From JALZHR01 sp036388475 (lineage in GTDB: Bacteria; Acidobacteriota; Blastocatellia; Pyrinomonadales; Pyrinomonadaceae), in contig DASVRT010000016.1 in the NCBI GenBank assembly GCA_036388475.1, forward strand, positions 1 through 64,000: a DNA stretch of 64,000 nt, written 5' to 3'. The position numbers and the translations under genes were made by a program. The notes beneath the pieces are model-generated. The model saw nothing but the letters and a program-made list of their open reading frames with translations. It was not told the origin of the DNA and searched no databases. Below are positions 30,164 through 38,756 of this stretch, piece after piece (within the stretch, counting starts at the first letter, position 1; each line of letters begins with the position of its first letter).

Positions 30164-30949
30164 GATGTGTCTATTTTCGCTTAAGCCGGATTACTATCTT
30201 TTAGAAAGTAAAAGTGTAAGTGACGAAACGTCTCCGCCGGGATTGGATAAATAGAAAGCTCTCGATAAAGTTTTTATCCGGTGACTTCATTGGTTGCTGC
30301 CGGGCTTTTTATTTGGGAAGCGCTTTGGAGATTAATTAAGGATAATCTGTATTTCTTGGAAAGATTTGCAATAACCCGATTTGAAAAAAAGCAGTTTAAC
30401 TTTCCCTAAACAATATTAAAAAAATAATTGTAGATTTACAAGTTTTTCGTTAAATACTTTAAGTCGGAACTTTCGGCAAGCTTATGCTTCCATTTTGCAC
30501 TTTCGGCAAGCTTGTGGTTCCAATTTATTCCGGGCGGGAAAATCTGATGCCTGTAAGTTGTTGATTCCACATTCAACCGTGGCAAATTTATGCTTCCAAT
30601 GACGGCAAACTTATGGGTTAAGTATCAGATTTTTACTTTCTCCGAATTTTAGTCCTGAAATCATAAAGTTCCCGGACAGTTTAATTTTTTCTCAAAAAAT
30701 GCTTCCTTACAGAAACCTTCCTTTAAAGACAGCCCGCGTAAATCTCACTTTCCAATCGGTAAATCCATTCTAAAAATAAACTGTTGCATTTTTCGCCTGT
30801 CTGACGAAAATCTCCTATCCATTTTGCCCCATACGGTTGACCGTCACGCTTAAAAATCTTTTCTGAATTTTCTTAAATTTAATTGAAATGAAGTCCTAAC
30901 GGCAATTATTTCTATATTTTATAGATTTGCAAAACAAAGTTAAAACAAA
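30164..30949. other. Intergenic region upstream of the sigma-54 promoter
   Basis: About 790 bp with no gene on either strand. It contains the repeat array listed separately and a TTTTCG/CGAAAA inverted repeat (30790-30795 and 30805-30810), about 150 bp before the sigma-54 promoter. That inverted repeat is at a distance where an NtrC-type activator could bind, but it is short and only a candidate. Confidence 0.35.
30471..30620. repeat. Direct-repeat array, consensus GGCAAACTTATGCTTCCA
   Basis: Well-kept copies at 30471-30496 and 30501-30526 share TTTCGGCAAGCTT and TTCCA and lie 30 bp apart. Another is at 30581-30600, a partial one at 30604-30619, and a degenerate one near 30549-30573. All are in the same direction. 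The same motif forms the inverted repeat at 25744-25805. The pattern suggests remnant insertion-sequence ends with multiple terminal repeats; no transposase is present in the window. Confidence 0.65.
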
Positions 30950-30965
30950 TGGCACGCGCCTTGCT
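30950..30965 (+). promoter_or_regulatory. Sigma-54 (RpoN) promoter of the fimbria-like cassette
   Basis: The 16-mer TGGCACGCGCCTTGCT matches the -24/-12 consensus TGGCACG-N4-TTGCW at every fixed position, with the GG and GC elements 10 nt apart. It lies 88 bp before the subunit ATG. A sigma-54-dependent activator gene (35650-37044) is linked to the same cassette, which makes a functional promoter very likely. Confidence 0.9.
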
Positions 30966-31053
30966 TTTATCCAGCTTCTGACGCGCTTGTTTTTTCTCAG
31001 CGCAACTTCTAACTCAAATTCAGTCCAAATTAAACTTACAGGAGATTTTAACC

Positions 31054-31635
31054 ATGATTTTCCAAAATACGTTGCGCTACGCAATGTTTATGACACTTTT
31101 GTTTGTCTGCGCCGGAATTGTCGCCGCGCAGGGACCTGTTGTCGGTTCGGCAACTACTACCTCCGAGCTGGAAATGTCAGCCACCGTCCAAACGGCTGTG
31201 CAGCTCAATATCTCGACGGGAACCGGCGGCGCGACCGTCAGCGGCAGCAATTCGACCGGGCTTTTCAGCGTTAACTTCGGCAATATCAATGGACTCGGTC
31301 TCGGTACGCCGGCTGCGGGCATCAGCGTTGTGACGAACGCCTCCGGTGCGCTCTACAAAACGCCTATCAATCTGACGCCGGTTTATTCGGGCTTTACGAC
31401 CGAGACGGCAACTATCGAAGTTGTGCAGGATGCGTCCGGCGATACGCAGATGGCTCGTGAAGGTAATTCTTCTATCTCGGCAAGCTCGACCGTCAGCACC
31501 TCGACTCCGGCTTCGGTCGCGACCGGCGCGGCAAGCGGCGTCTCCATCGAGCGTTATGTCGGTATGTATGCCGCCCGGAGTGAAGCCGCCGGCGCGAAAT
31601 CGGCAACTTTGATTTATACGATTACGGTCGAGTAA
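31054..31635 (+). CDS. Secreted fimbria-like subunit
   Basis: A 193-aa protein with a clear signal peptide (MIFQNTLRYAMFMTLLFVCA, cleavage near AAQ) and a mature part rich in Ser, Thr, Gly, Ala and Val with beta-strand alternation. The only visible cysteine is in the signal region. The pattern TLIYTITVE at the C-terminus and the FSVNFGNINGLG segment recall small fimbrial or spore-coat-U/DUF4402-like subunits; the exact family is uncertain. A strong AGGAG (31040-31044) precedes the ATG, and a sigma-54 promoter lies upstream. It is followed by a hairpin and then a PapD-like chaperone and an outer-membrane protein, so it is probably the abundant exported subunit of this cassette. Confidence 0.78.
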   Translation: MIFQNTLRYAMFMTLLFVCAGIVAAQGPVVGSATTTSELEMSATVQTAVQLNISTGTGGATVSGSNSTGLFSVNFGNINGLGLGTPAAGISVVTNASGALYKTPINLTPVYSGFTTETATIEVVQDASGDTQMAREGNSSISASSTVSTSTPASVATGAASGVSIERYVGMYAARSEAAGAKSATLIYTITVE

Positions 31636-31712
31636 TTCCAGCAAGCTAAGCCCACAAAATTAGCCTGCGAGCCTTCCTTAGCCCGCTCCTGCAACTCATT
31701 GCCAATTAACGG

Positions 31713-31758
31713 AAAATCAAACACATCTCCAGCAACTTTGAAGGTGTGTTTGATTTTT
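31713..31758 (+). terminator. Terminator or attenuator between subunit and chaperone genes
   Basis: A 13-bp arm, 31713-31725, pairs perfectly with 31745-31757, and the right arm ends in a T-run. It sits between the subunit gene and the chaperone gene in the same transcription direction. Such hairpins after a major pilin gene commonly lower downstream expression so that subunit exceeds assembly proteins. Confidence 0.75.
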
Positions 31759-31783
31759 ACTACCGAAATATCAGCCGAATAAA

Positions 31784-32632
31784 ATGACTAAAATAAAAAT
31801 GCGTAAATTTCTACAACTGTTTGTTTGTTCAAGTATCGCTTTATTAGTCTGTTTCAGCGCCGCCAATGCACAACAGGCTTCGGTCACGATTTCTCCCGCC
31901 TCGATTGATGCCAAAGTCAAACGCGGCGCAAGCTATACACAAAACTTCACTATCACGAACAATACCGCCGCTCGCCTTATTGCCCGTTGTTCGTTTACCG
32001 ATTTCTGGTATGACGAGAATAACAAACGCTTAAACGGGCGGGCGGGAACACTTCCGCGCTCGGCTTCTCTCTGGGCGCAATTTTCGCCTGCCGAAATCAT
32101 TGTCGAGCCGAATAGTTCTGCCGTAGTGAAAGCCGTCATTACCGTTCCGCAGTCCGCCAGTGGAGGCTATTACACCGTTCCTAATTTTGAGCTTAATCCG
32201 GTTGCCCCCCAAGCCGCTGCGGGCGAGAATTTCAGTAATGTCTCAACCGCTGCAATCGGAATCAGATTTCGCGGTTTAATGATGTTTACCACCGAAGACG
32301 GAGCCGAATACAATGTTGAAATTATGGGCGGCAAAATTTCACCGCCGACGATTTCTTCCGAACTGGAAATAAATCTCGACGTGCGCAATCGCGGAACGGC
32401 ACACGCCAAAGTGCGCGGCTCGTTTGCTGTTTTAAATTCGTCGGGTGCGCTTGCCGGACGCGGAAACATTGACGAGAAAAGGTATCTGCCGGCACAGCGC
32501 GATTTTATAAAAAGCAGGTGGGCGGGAGATTTACCGCCCGGCAATTATACCTGCGTCGTCACGCTCAGTTATAACCGCGTGGGATTAGAATCGACTTCAT
32601 TAGTTTACGAACTGCCTTTCACCGTCAAATAA
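31784..32632 (+). CDS. PapD-like periplasmic chaperone
   Basis: A 282-aa protein with a signal peptide ending near ANAQQ (about residue 30). Domain 1 (about 33-150) has features of fimbrial chaperones: an N-terminal strand (VTISPASIDAKVKRG), a FTITNNTAARLIAR segment, and a middle VEPNSSAVVKAVITVP like the G1 strand region. Domain 2 (about 155-280) is a second beta-sandwich ending in VYELPFTVK. Chaperones of this kind hold secreted subunits in the periplasm and hand them to an outer-membrane pore. Here it lies between the subunit and a barrel protein, 36 bp before the latter. It is longer than typical PapD chaperones (about 220 residues), and the family call is by pattern only. ATGs at 31784 and 31799 are both possible. 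Confidence 0.7.
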   Translation: MTKIKMRKFLQLFVCSSIALLVCFSAANAQQASVTISPASIDAKVKRGASYTQNFTITNNTAARLIARCSFTDFWYDENNKRLNGRAGTLPRSASLWAQFSPAEIIVEPNSSAVVKAVITVPQSASGGYYTVPNFELNPVAPQAAAGENFSNVSTAAIGIRFRGLMMFTTEDGAEYNVEIMGGKISPPTISSELEINLDVRNRGTAHAKVRGSFAVLNSSGALAGRGNIDEKRYLPAQRDFIKSRWAGDLPPGNYTCVVTLSYNRVGLESTSLVYELPFTVK

Positions 32633-32668
32633 CGTGACAGTAAATCCAAATTAATTCGAGGATTGAAC

Positions 32669-35632
32669 ATGCTCACAACCAAAAGACAATTTACCGACCG
32701 TCAAAAACTAAAAAGGTTGTGTCTCGAAATTCTGTTCATCGCGACGCTTGCAATTTGCGCCGCCGCAGCTTTCTTTCTGACGCGAAACGCTTTTTCGGCA
32801 AGCGGTATCTTGCCGGATAAATCTACCGTTCAGCCTGATAAATCCAACATTACAGCCGCCCCGATAAATACGCCTTTAGCCCAAATTCCGCCGCAAACAC
32901 AAGCCGCGCGAATAAAAATTATAGTCGGCACAACTCAAAACGTTCCCGTTAACACCGAAATAAATTCGGTTGTCGTAGTCACACCGGAAATTGCCTCGGC
33001 ACAAATCAAGAACGTTAATTCCTTAACAATTACCGGACTTAAAATCGGCGAAACGATTTTGATAGTTTCCGACAGCCGAAAGCGACAGACATTTATTATC
33101 GAAGTCACGGGAAAACCCACTGTTTCCGAGCGGCAAAACGCTACATCTGTTGCGAGAGGCACGAAAACTGAAAAGGCGAAAACATCCGGTTTATACAATG
33201 TCTTATACGTTCAGGGCTTTGACCGAAACCCTTCGCTTCTCAAGCAAAACATCGAGTTTCGCCGCCAACTGTCAGAAGAAAAAACGCTCCGCATTTCCGG
33301 CGAAATATTCACGTTTACAGGCAATGACAAACGCGAACAGTCATTTGCTGCCGCGCAGAATTTCGGATTCGACCGCCTCTCGGTCGGAATCGATTTCCCC
33401 GAAAAAACAATCGATTTTCTGGACAGCCAAATCAACGTTTCTCCGCTTAGTTTTAATAACTATCCGATGCGCGGCTTTCATCTGGCGACAACGCCTGAAT
33501 CTCCGTCCGGCACGGATTTACTCTCCAAAGGAATCGAAGTTTTCGCGGGATTGGCGCGTCCGTCACTCGCCTTTTACGACGATGATCAGGGACGTGTTGC
33601 CGGCGCGGTGATTCCGGTCGCTAAAGGGCAATCGTGGCAAGCGCGGGCAGGTTTCATAACCGTTGTTCCGGAAAAAAATAACAGATTCGGAGACGGCGGA
33701 ACTGTTTTGCTGATGACCGGCGCTTATACGCCGGATAAAAAAATTTCGGCGGACGGCGAAATGGCTTTTTCGAGCGGCGAGCTTTCATTAAGAGCCAGAC
33801 TGGATTTAAAACTCAGGCAGTTCGGCGCATTCGGCGAGATTATTCGTTTCGACAAGAATTCTCCGCTGAACAGCATCGGCGCGCAGCCCGGCGGGCGCAG
33901 AAGCGAAGCGATGTCGTTTTACTGGCGACCCGATTCACATTTTAACGCTTCGGTCAGCTACAATCACACGGCGATAACGCGGCGCGTAAATTCCGGCTTG
34001 GCGGATTTTAACCGCTCGACATTTCTGGCGAATGCCGGGTATAGATTCAACCGTGATGCGCGGCTTTTCTTTCGATTTCTAGACCAGCAGATTGAAACCG
34101 CAGTTCCGGGAAGCGCTTTGAAATTCCAGATTGCCGCGCGCACCGTAACCGCCGGTCACAATATCCGTTTTAATCATAATTGGGCGAACAGCGTCGAAGC
34201 CAGAATAAACTTCAGCCGCGAGGCAAATGCCGGTGCTGAATTGGAAAACGGATTCAGCTTGATTGAACAATTGCGCTTTTCATGGAAAAGAAACTCGGCG
34301 ACAGGCTTTTTTAATTACACGTATAAGACGCCTTCGCTGACGAGTCTGGTCGTTCGCAATCCGCAGCTTCTTCCGCCGTCGCTTCAATCCGCTTTTATCT
34401 TAGACCCGGCGAGGTTTTTGCAGGTTTATCGCGACCGGCTCGCGTCCTTGCTTCCCGGTATCGAGCTACCGCTGACGCGCAGTTTAGATGCCGGAATCCG
34501 TTTTCAGACAAACTTTTCGCGCTTTACTTTGAGCGGCGAAACCAGATATAACGCCGGCGAAATCCTGTCGCGCAACCAAAAAAATCTTTTCGCCTTCGTC
34601 GGGTTAAACGTGCGACTCGACGCCGCTAATTCCTTTCAAATAAACGGTTGGCGCTCTTTTGGCAACGGCGGGCAAGCGGCGGTTACTTTTTCCTACACGC
34701 ATCGTTTCGGAGTCGAGAGCCGCGACGGTTTTCAATTTTCAAAATTATTCGGCTTTGACCGCGGTCGTATTCAAGGACGCGTTTATTACGATTTAAACAG
34801 TAACGGGCAGGATGATGCCGGTGAGCCGGGCACAGGCGGAATAACTGTTCGACTCGACGAAAAAAGAAGCGTCATGACGGATGTCAATGGTCGCTATCAA
34901 TTCAATGCCGGTGAAGGCGGATACAACATTTCATTGGTCTCGGACGATTTGGGAAGTCGTCTGCGGGCGAGCACCGCCACGCAAAGGCAAGTTTCACTTT
35001 CCTCGGGTCAAACCATCAACGTGAATTTCGGTGTTATCGATTACGGATTTGTCGGAGGCTGTATTTTCAACGACACAAATCTGAGCGGTAAAGCGCCATC
35101 ATCAAACTTGCACGGATTAAAAAACGTGCTCGTCCGTCTGCGTTCGAGTGATGTAAAACCTGGCGGTTTAGCGGTCGAATCAGTAACGGATTCAAACGGC
35201 ACATACGAGTTTCGCAACCTACGTCCCGGTAATTACACGCTTGAAATTGATGCGATGACCTTGCCCGTAAATTTTAGGCTTCCCGCCGAGACTTCCCGGA
35301 CAATTGCTGTTCTGCCGTTGCGGGGATTTTATTTTGATATTCCCGTCGCCGCTCAGCGGGCTGTGACCGGTATCGTTTTTATTGACAGAGACGGAGACGG
35401 ACGATTCAGTCCGCAAAAAGAGGAGCCGGTTGAAGGCGCAACGATTATATCAGGCAATAATAGTGTCGCCGTTTCTGATAGCAGCGGCGCATACGTCTTG
35501 CGAAATCTTCCCGCCGGAAAAATAAAATTGATTGCTCGCTCGCCGCGAGGCGTGGAAAGTTTCTCGACAATTATTGAACTCGGTGTGGAACCGGTAACAA
35601 AGCGTGAGGTAAATCTTGTAGTTCAGCGATGA
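32669..35632 (+). CDS. Usher-like outer-membrane protein with pilus-type N-terminal domain and SdrD-like repeats
   Basis: A 987-aa protein with an N-terminal hydrophobic segment (about 19-40). A small domain follows at about 80-152 (IIVGTTQNVPVNTEINSVVV, ITGLKIGETILIV) that looks like the pilus-assembly N-terminal domain of CpaC/RcpA secretins. From about 175 to 690 come amphipathic strands typical of an outer-membrane barrel. Three SdrD-B-like modules then follow (starting about 704, 796 and 901), with signatures such as YDLNSNGQDDAGEPG and DRDGDGRFSP, each ending in a G-Y-F/L-R-N-L motif. It is probably the export pore and anchor for the subunit; I do not know this domain combination as a described usher. 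The ATG at 32669 is preferred over an in-frame TTG at 32663 because GAGGA (32658-32662) is well spaced for it. Confidence 0.75.
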   Translation: MLTTKRQFTDRQKLKRLCLEILFIATLAICAAAAFFLTRNAFSASGILPDKSTVQPDKSNITAAPINTPLAQIPPQTQAARIKIIVGTTQNVPVNTEINSVVVVTPEIASAQIKNVNSLTITGLKIGETILIVSDSRKRQTFIIEVTGKPTVSERQNATSVARGTKTEKAKTSGLYNVLYVQGFDRNPSLLKQNIEFRRQLSEEKTLRISGEIFTFTGNDKREQSFAAAQNFGFDRLSVGIDFPEKTIDFLDSQINVSPLSFNNYPMRGFHLATTPESPSGTDLLSKGIEVFAGLARPSLAFYDDDQGRVAGAVIPVAKGQSWQARAGFITVVPEKNNRFGDGGTVLLMTGAYTPDKKISADGEMAFSSGELSLRARLDLKLRQFGAFGEIIRFDKNSPLNSIGAQPGGRRSEAMSFYWRPDSHFNASVSYNHTAITRRVNSGLADFNRSTFLANAGYRFNRDARLFFRFLDQQIETAVPGSALKFQIAARTVTAGHNIRFNHNWANSVEARINFSREANAGAELENGFSLIEQLRFSWKRNSATGFFNYTYKTPSLTSLVVRNPQLLPPSLQSAFILDPARFLQVYRDRLASLLPGIELPLTRSLDAGIRFQTNFSRFTLSGETRYNAGEILSRNQKNLFAFVGLNVRLDAANSFQINGWRSFGNGGQAAVTFSYTHRFGVESRDGFQFSKLFGFDRGRIQGRVYYDLNSNGQDDAGEPGTGGITVRLDEKRSVMTDVNGRYQFNAGEGGYNISLVSDDLGSRLRASTATQRQVSLSSGQTINVNFGVIDYGFVGGCIFNDTNLSGKAPSSNLHGLKNVLVRLRSSDVKPGGLAVESVTDSNGTYEFRNLRPGNYTLEIDAMTLPVNFRLPAETSRTIAVLPLRGFYFDIPVAAQRAVTGIVFIDRDGDGRFSPQKEEPVEGATIISGNNSVAVSDSSGAYVLRNLPAGKIKLIARSPRGVESFSTIIELGVEPVTKREVNLVVQR

Positions 35633-35649
35633 TTAAATGGAATAGAGTA

Positions 35650-37044
35650 CTAATTCTTTTGCGCTTTGAGTTCGCCGCGTTTAATAATTCGAGTTAGAGT
35701 TTTGCGGTCTATGTTCAGCAGGCGAGCCGCCGCTTGTTTATTGTCGCCTGTATAAGCAAGGACTTGAGCGACATACTTTTCTTCCATCTCGGTGAGCGAT
35801 AACCATTTATCTTCAGTCTTTTGCGGCGCTGCAAAAGCTTCGGCAAGCGGCGGTTGTGTTTCACTAAAATTCCGGACGCGAGAAGGTAAATGTTCAGAAT
35901 AGACGATGTCGTCAGCCAGCGAAACGGCGTGGAGAACTACATTTTCCAATTCACGGACGTTTCCTTTCCAACTGTAATTTTTAAGAATTTCAAGCGCGGC
36001 AGGCGAGAATTTTACCGTTGAAGTCTCCGGCGGACGAGTTTGCTTGGCGAAATGCTCGGCAAGCAGCGGTATGTCTTCGGTGCGCTCACGAAGCGGCGGC
36101 AGATGTATCGTCACTGCGTTTAGACGATACATCAAATCTTGTCGGAAGCGACCTTCTCTGACTTCTTCCTCAATATCACGATTGGTCGCGGCGATAACGC
36201 GGACATCTACTTTCTGAGTTCGGTTTGAACCGACACGGCGAATTTCTCCCTGCTGCAAAGCCCGCAGCAGCTTAACTTGAAACAGCGGACTCGTTTCGGT
36301 AATTTCGTCGAGAAAAATCGTGCCGCCGTCGGCTTCTTCCCACAATCCGACACGCTCGCGGTCTGCTCCGGTAAAGGAGCCTTTAGCGTGACCGAACAAC
36401 TCCGATTCAATTAACTCAATGGGAATTGCGCCGCAATTAACCGTGACAAATTCGCCAGCCGTCCGCCTGCTGCGTTGGTGAATAGCGCGCGCCACAACTT
36501 CCTTTCCGGTTCCCGATTCGCCTGTGATAAGCACTGGCAGATTTGTTCCTGCCACTCGCCCGACAGGTTTTAAACATTCAACGAATTTCGGGCTTATGCC
36601 GATTAAAGGAATATCCGAAATATAGCCGGAAGAGAAGCCGATTGGACTTGATTTATCATCCGGTACTCGAATTTGAGATTGTTCCTGAACGACTTTGGAA
36701 ATGTTTAGAATATCATCAACGGTGAAGGGTTTAACTAAATAATCATAAGCGCCGATTGCAGTTGCGTCGAGTGCGCCCGCAGCAGAACCGTGCCCGGTCA
36801 TTAAAACAAACCGTGCTTTCGGTTGTTGTTCCGAAAACTTGCGTAGAACTGCATAGCCGTCAGCTCCGCCAAGCAGCACATCACAAAAAACAAGCTGCCA
36901 CTCTTGTTTTTCGAGCATTTCAAATGCTTCGTCGGCAGTGCGCGCTTCGCTCACCTCCCAACCGTCTGAATGCAGAACTTGAGAGACAAAGCCGCTAACC
37001 TGAGGCTCATCATCGATGACGAGTGCTTGTGGGCACTTTTTCAC
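35650..37044 (-). CDS. Sigma-54-dependent response regulator (NtrC family)
   Basis: A 464-aa protein with a receiver domain (about 5-120, D55 in VFCDVLLGG), a central AAA+ ATPase (about 140-375) and a C-terminal Fis-type helix-turn-helix (about 425-460, NKQAAARLLNIDRKTLTRII). The ATPase has Walker A GESGTGKE and GSFTGA at 222-227, the loop that contacts sigma-54, with Ser in place of Ala. This activates transcription with RpoN. It ends 17 bp from the cassette gene it converges on, and that cassette has an exact sigma-54 promoter, so it is the probable activator. The frame is open back to a TTG at 37092, but GTG at 37044 places the receiver at the usual distance. No paired kinase is adjacent. 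Confidence 0.9.
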   Translation of the reverse strand: MKKCPQALVIDDEPQVSGFVSQVLHSDGWEVSEARTADEAFEMLEKQEWQLVFCDVLLGGADGYAVLRKFSEQQPKARFVLMTGHGSAAGALDATAIGAYDYLVKPFTVDDILNISKVVQEQSQIRVPDDKSSPIGFSSGYISDIPLIGISPKFVECLKPVGRVAGTNLPVLITGESGTGKEVVARAIHQRSRRTAGEFVTVNCGAIPIELIESELFGHAKGSFTGADRERVGLWEEADGGTIFLDEITETSPLFQVKLLRALQQGEIRRVGSNRTQKVDVRVIAATNRDIEEEVREGRFRQDLMYRLNAVTIHLPPLRERTEDIPLLAEHFAKQTRPPETSTVKFSPAALEILKNYSWKGNVRELENVVLHAVSLADDIVYSEHLPSRVRNFSETQPPLAEAFAAPQKTEDKWLSLTEMEEKYVAQVLAYTGDNKQAAARLLNIDRKTLTRIIKRGELKAQKN

Positions 37045-37186
37045 AGGTGGAGTATAGCACGTTATGGTAAAAATTCCAGTAATGCTAAGCAAAGCTCAAA
37101 ATTAAATAATTGCCTCGTATTTTCAGAGAAGTGCTTCCATAAAAGGAAGCCCTTCAGGTAATAATTTTGGCGGCTATCCAAAATCT

Positions 37187-37510
37187 ATGCGACGGCTCAA
37201 TGCTATTTGTGAATACCATAAAAATGGAAATATTTCGGAGGCTTTTGAGCAGATATTAGAAATAGTTCTCTACAGCCATAACGGACAGAGGCGAGTATTG
37301 CCGTTCAAACTCGGTCAAACAAATATTATTACTGGCAAATCAGCAACGGGTAAGTCTGCATTAATTGAAATTGTTGATTATTGTCTGGGTCGCGGTGAAT
37401 GTAATGTTCCTGAAGGCGTTATAAGAGATACTGTTGCTTGGTTTGGATTAAAATTACAATTTCCCACCGGGCAAATATTTATTGCGCGACAAACTCTAGT
37501 AGGGATATGA
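37187..37510 (+). pseudogene. Truncated DUF3732-type ATPase
   Basis: A 107-residue fragment with Walker A GKSATGKS and the segment IEIVDYCLGRGECNVPEGVI, typical of the N-terminus of DUF3732 proteins, ATPases of several hundred residues often found in defence islands. The frame stops at 37510, well before the rest of the ATPase domain. A shifted frame continues briefly (to about 37641) but shows no ATPase signature I recognise and then overlaps an opposite-strand ORF. It is probably a remnant. Base composition is more AT-rich than both flanks, which suggests acquisition. Confidence 0.7.
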
Positions 37511-37560
37511 ATCTTCAGATAATTTCCGTAGCGTTGCCGATTTAGTAAAGCTGGATTGTT

Positions 37561-38118
37561 TCAAGCAAAGCCGCCAGCAAATATTTCCAGCAAAGACAAA
37601 TAAAAATGCCCAAATTCTGATAGTGGGTAAAAATTTTTGCTAACGTAATCAGTTTTAGAAATCTTCCTTAAAAATTTCAGATTTCTCTTGCTGATTATTG
37701 AATTTTTCTCAAGCAGAGAATATATATTTTCAATAAAAGTTTTGTATATGAATGACCACGTTGAGCTTTCTGTTGCATTATGAAGAGACGGATAATAGCG
37801 ACTGAAAGACGAATAATCATGATTACTTTCGGCAAAACAGGGCGCTTTGATTTGTTCCTGCACAAAAAGTAAATAATTTTCGGGGAAATCATCAAAAATT
37901 GACAGAGCTTTTAATAATGAATGGTGCAGATTGTAGTTGGAAAGTTCTCTATAATCAGGAATGGCTTCAGTATCATACATTCTCAATACCAACCTGGAGA
38001 AATAATCCATTAAAAGCGAAAATTTATCCAGAGAAAAATTTATAAGCGGATTATGAGAAGAAACAATATCTGATTTTGAAATTTCTAGTCTGAGCAGTAG
38101 ATAGACGTGTTTAGTCAC
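37561..38118 (-). CDS. Hypothetical protein in AT-rich patch
   Basis: A 185-aa frame starting with GTG that overlaps the stop of the 71-aa frame upstream by three bases (GTGA). Mostly helical, rich in Leu, Ser, Tyr and Phe, without a signal peptide; no family recognised. The two frames could be a translationally coupled pair or one gene split by a frameshift, because the upstream frame has only 71 residues. AT-rich composition and position beside a DUF3732 remnant suggest acquired DNA. Confidence 0.5.
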   Translation of the reverse strand: MTKHVYLLLRLEISKSDIVSSHNPLINFSLDKFSLLMDYFSRLVLRMYDTEAIPDYRELSNYNLHHSLLKALSIFDDFPENYLLFVQEQIKAPCFAESNHDYSSFSRYYPSLHNATESSTWSFIYKTFIENIYSLLEKNSIISKRNLKFLRKISKTDYVSKNFYPLSEFGHFYLSLLEIFAGGFA

Positions 38119-38330
38119 CCGGAATTCAGTCTCCGAAAGGGATTCTTATGTGCTAATACCTCTAAGTACTCAAGAGCCTTCTCCTTCTCATCATTGAACA
38201 AACAAAGAATTGACAGACCCGGATTTCTCGCCGATTCAGACGGATGAGTTTGAATGACTTCCTGCAAATTAAGCCGATAGCTGGCTGATTGACAGGCTTT
38301 TTCCAGTGAAAACTCTTTTTTCTTTAACAT
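38115..38330 (-). CDS. Short hypothetical protein, possible N-terminal part of a split gene
   Basis: A 71-aa frame with an ATG and helical pattern (NDEKEKALEYLEVLAHKNPF resembles a repeat helix pair). It ends in TGA overlapping the GTG of the next frame. No family is recognised. It may be an independent small gene or the front half of a broken gene whose rest is at 37561-38118. Confidence 0.45.
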   Translation of the reverse strand: MLKKKEFSLEKACQSASYRLNLQEVIQTHPSESARNPGLSILCLFNDEKEKALEYLEVLAHKNPFRRLNSG

Positions 38331-38421
38331 TCCATTTAAAATCGAGATTATGTTTTAAAGTAAGCTTGCGTTCTTTTACGGATTTTATCCTTCCGCCAAT
38401 CTCGTCAAAAGACAGATTTGG

Positions 38422-38721
38422 CTATTTTCTTCTGTTCGTCTTAACTTTTTTAGCAGTTTTTTTCGCTTTAATAATTTTGAAATGATTGCCGTTGAGCCAG
38501 CCTTCGGAATTTGTTTTCGGGTCAATCACCCGATACCAAACTCCGGTTGATTCTTCGCTAACCAGAACCAGTTTTTCTCCTACCGCAACTTTACGAATGA
38601 CTTTGCTTTTCGGCTCGGCTTCACTCATCAAATTGGGTTTCCTGGTTATTTCCGCGAATGAACCAGCGGAAAACGGTCGCTGTGATAAATTATTCTTTTT
38701 CTCAAATGTCCGGCAAAGCAT
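38422..38721 (-). CDS. Small bacterial SH3-like domain protein
   Basis: A 99-aa protein whose middle (about 22-86) reads as an SH3b fold: K-V-I-R-K-V-A-V-G-E-K-L-V, then GVWYRVIDPKTNSEGWLNGN, the hallmark W-x-x-V ... GW pattern. A Lys/Arg-rich tail (KAKKTAKKVKTNRRK) follows. SH3b domains usually bind peptidoglycan or peptides, but there is no signal peptide here, so it may be cytoplasmic or have lost its leader. It lies at the edge of the AT-rich patch, divergent from the Rrf2 gene. The ATG has no strong ribosome site. Confidence 0.6.
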   Translation of the reverse strand: MLCRTFEKKNNLSQRPFSAGSFAEITRKPNLMSEAEPKSKVIRKVAVGEKLVLVSEESTGVWYRVIDPKTNSEGWLNGNHFKIIKAKKTAKKVKTNRRK

Positions 38722-38756
38722 TTCGGTCTTAACTCACCATTGACTTTTCAGCAATC

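Noticed and set aside
30896..31084. 62-codon minus-strand frame over the sigma-54 promoter
   Set aside because: It is antisense to the promoter and the signal peptide of the subunit gene, with no ribosome site.
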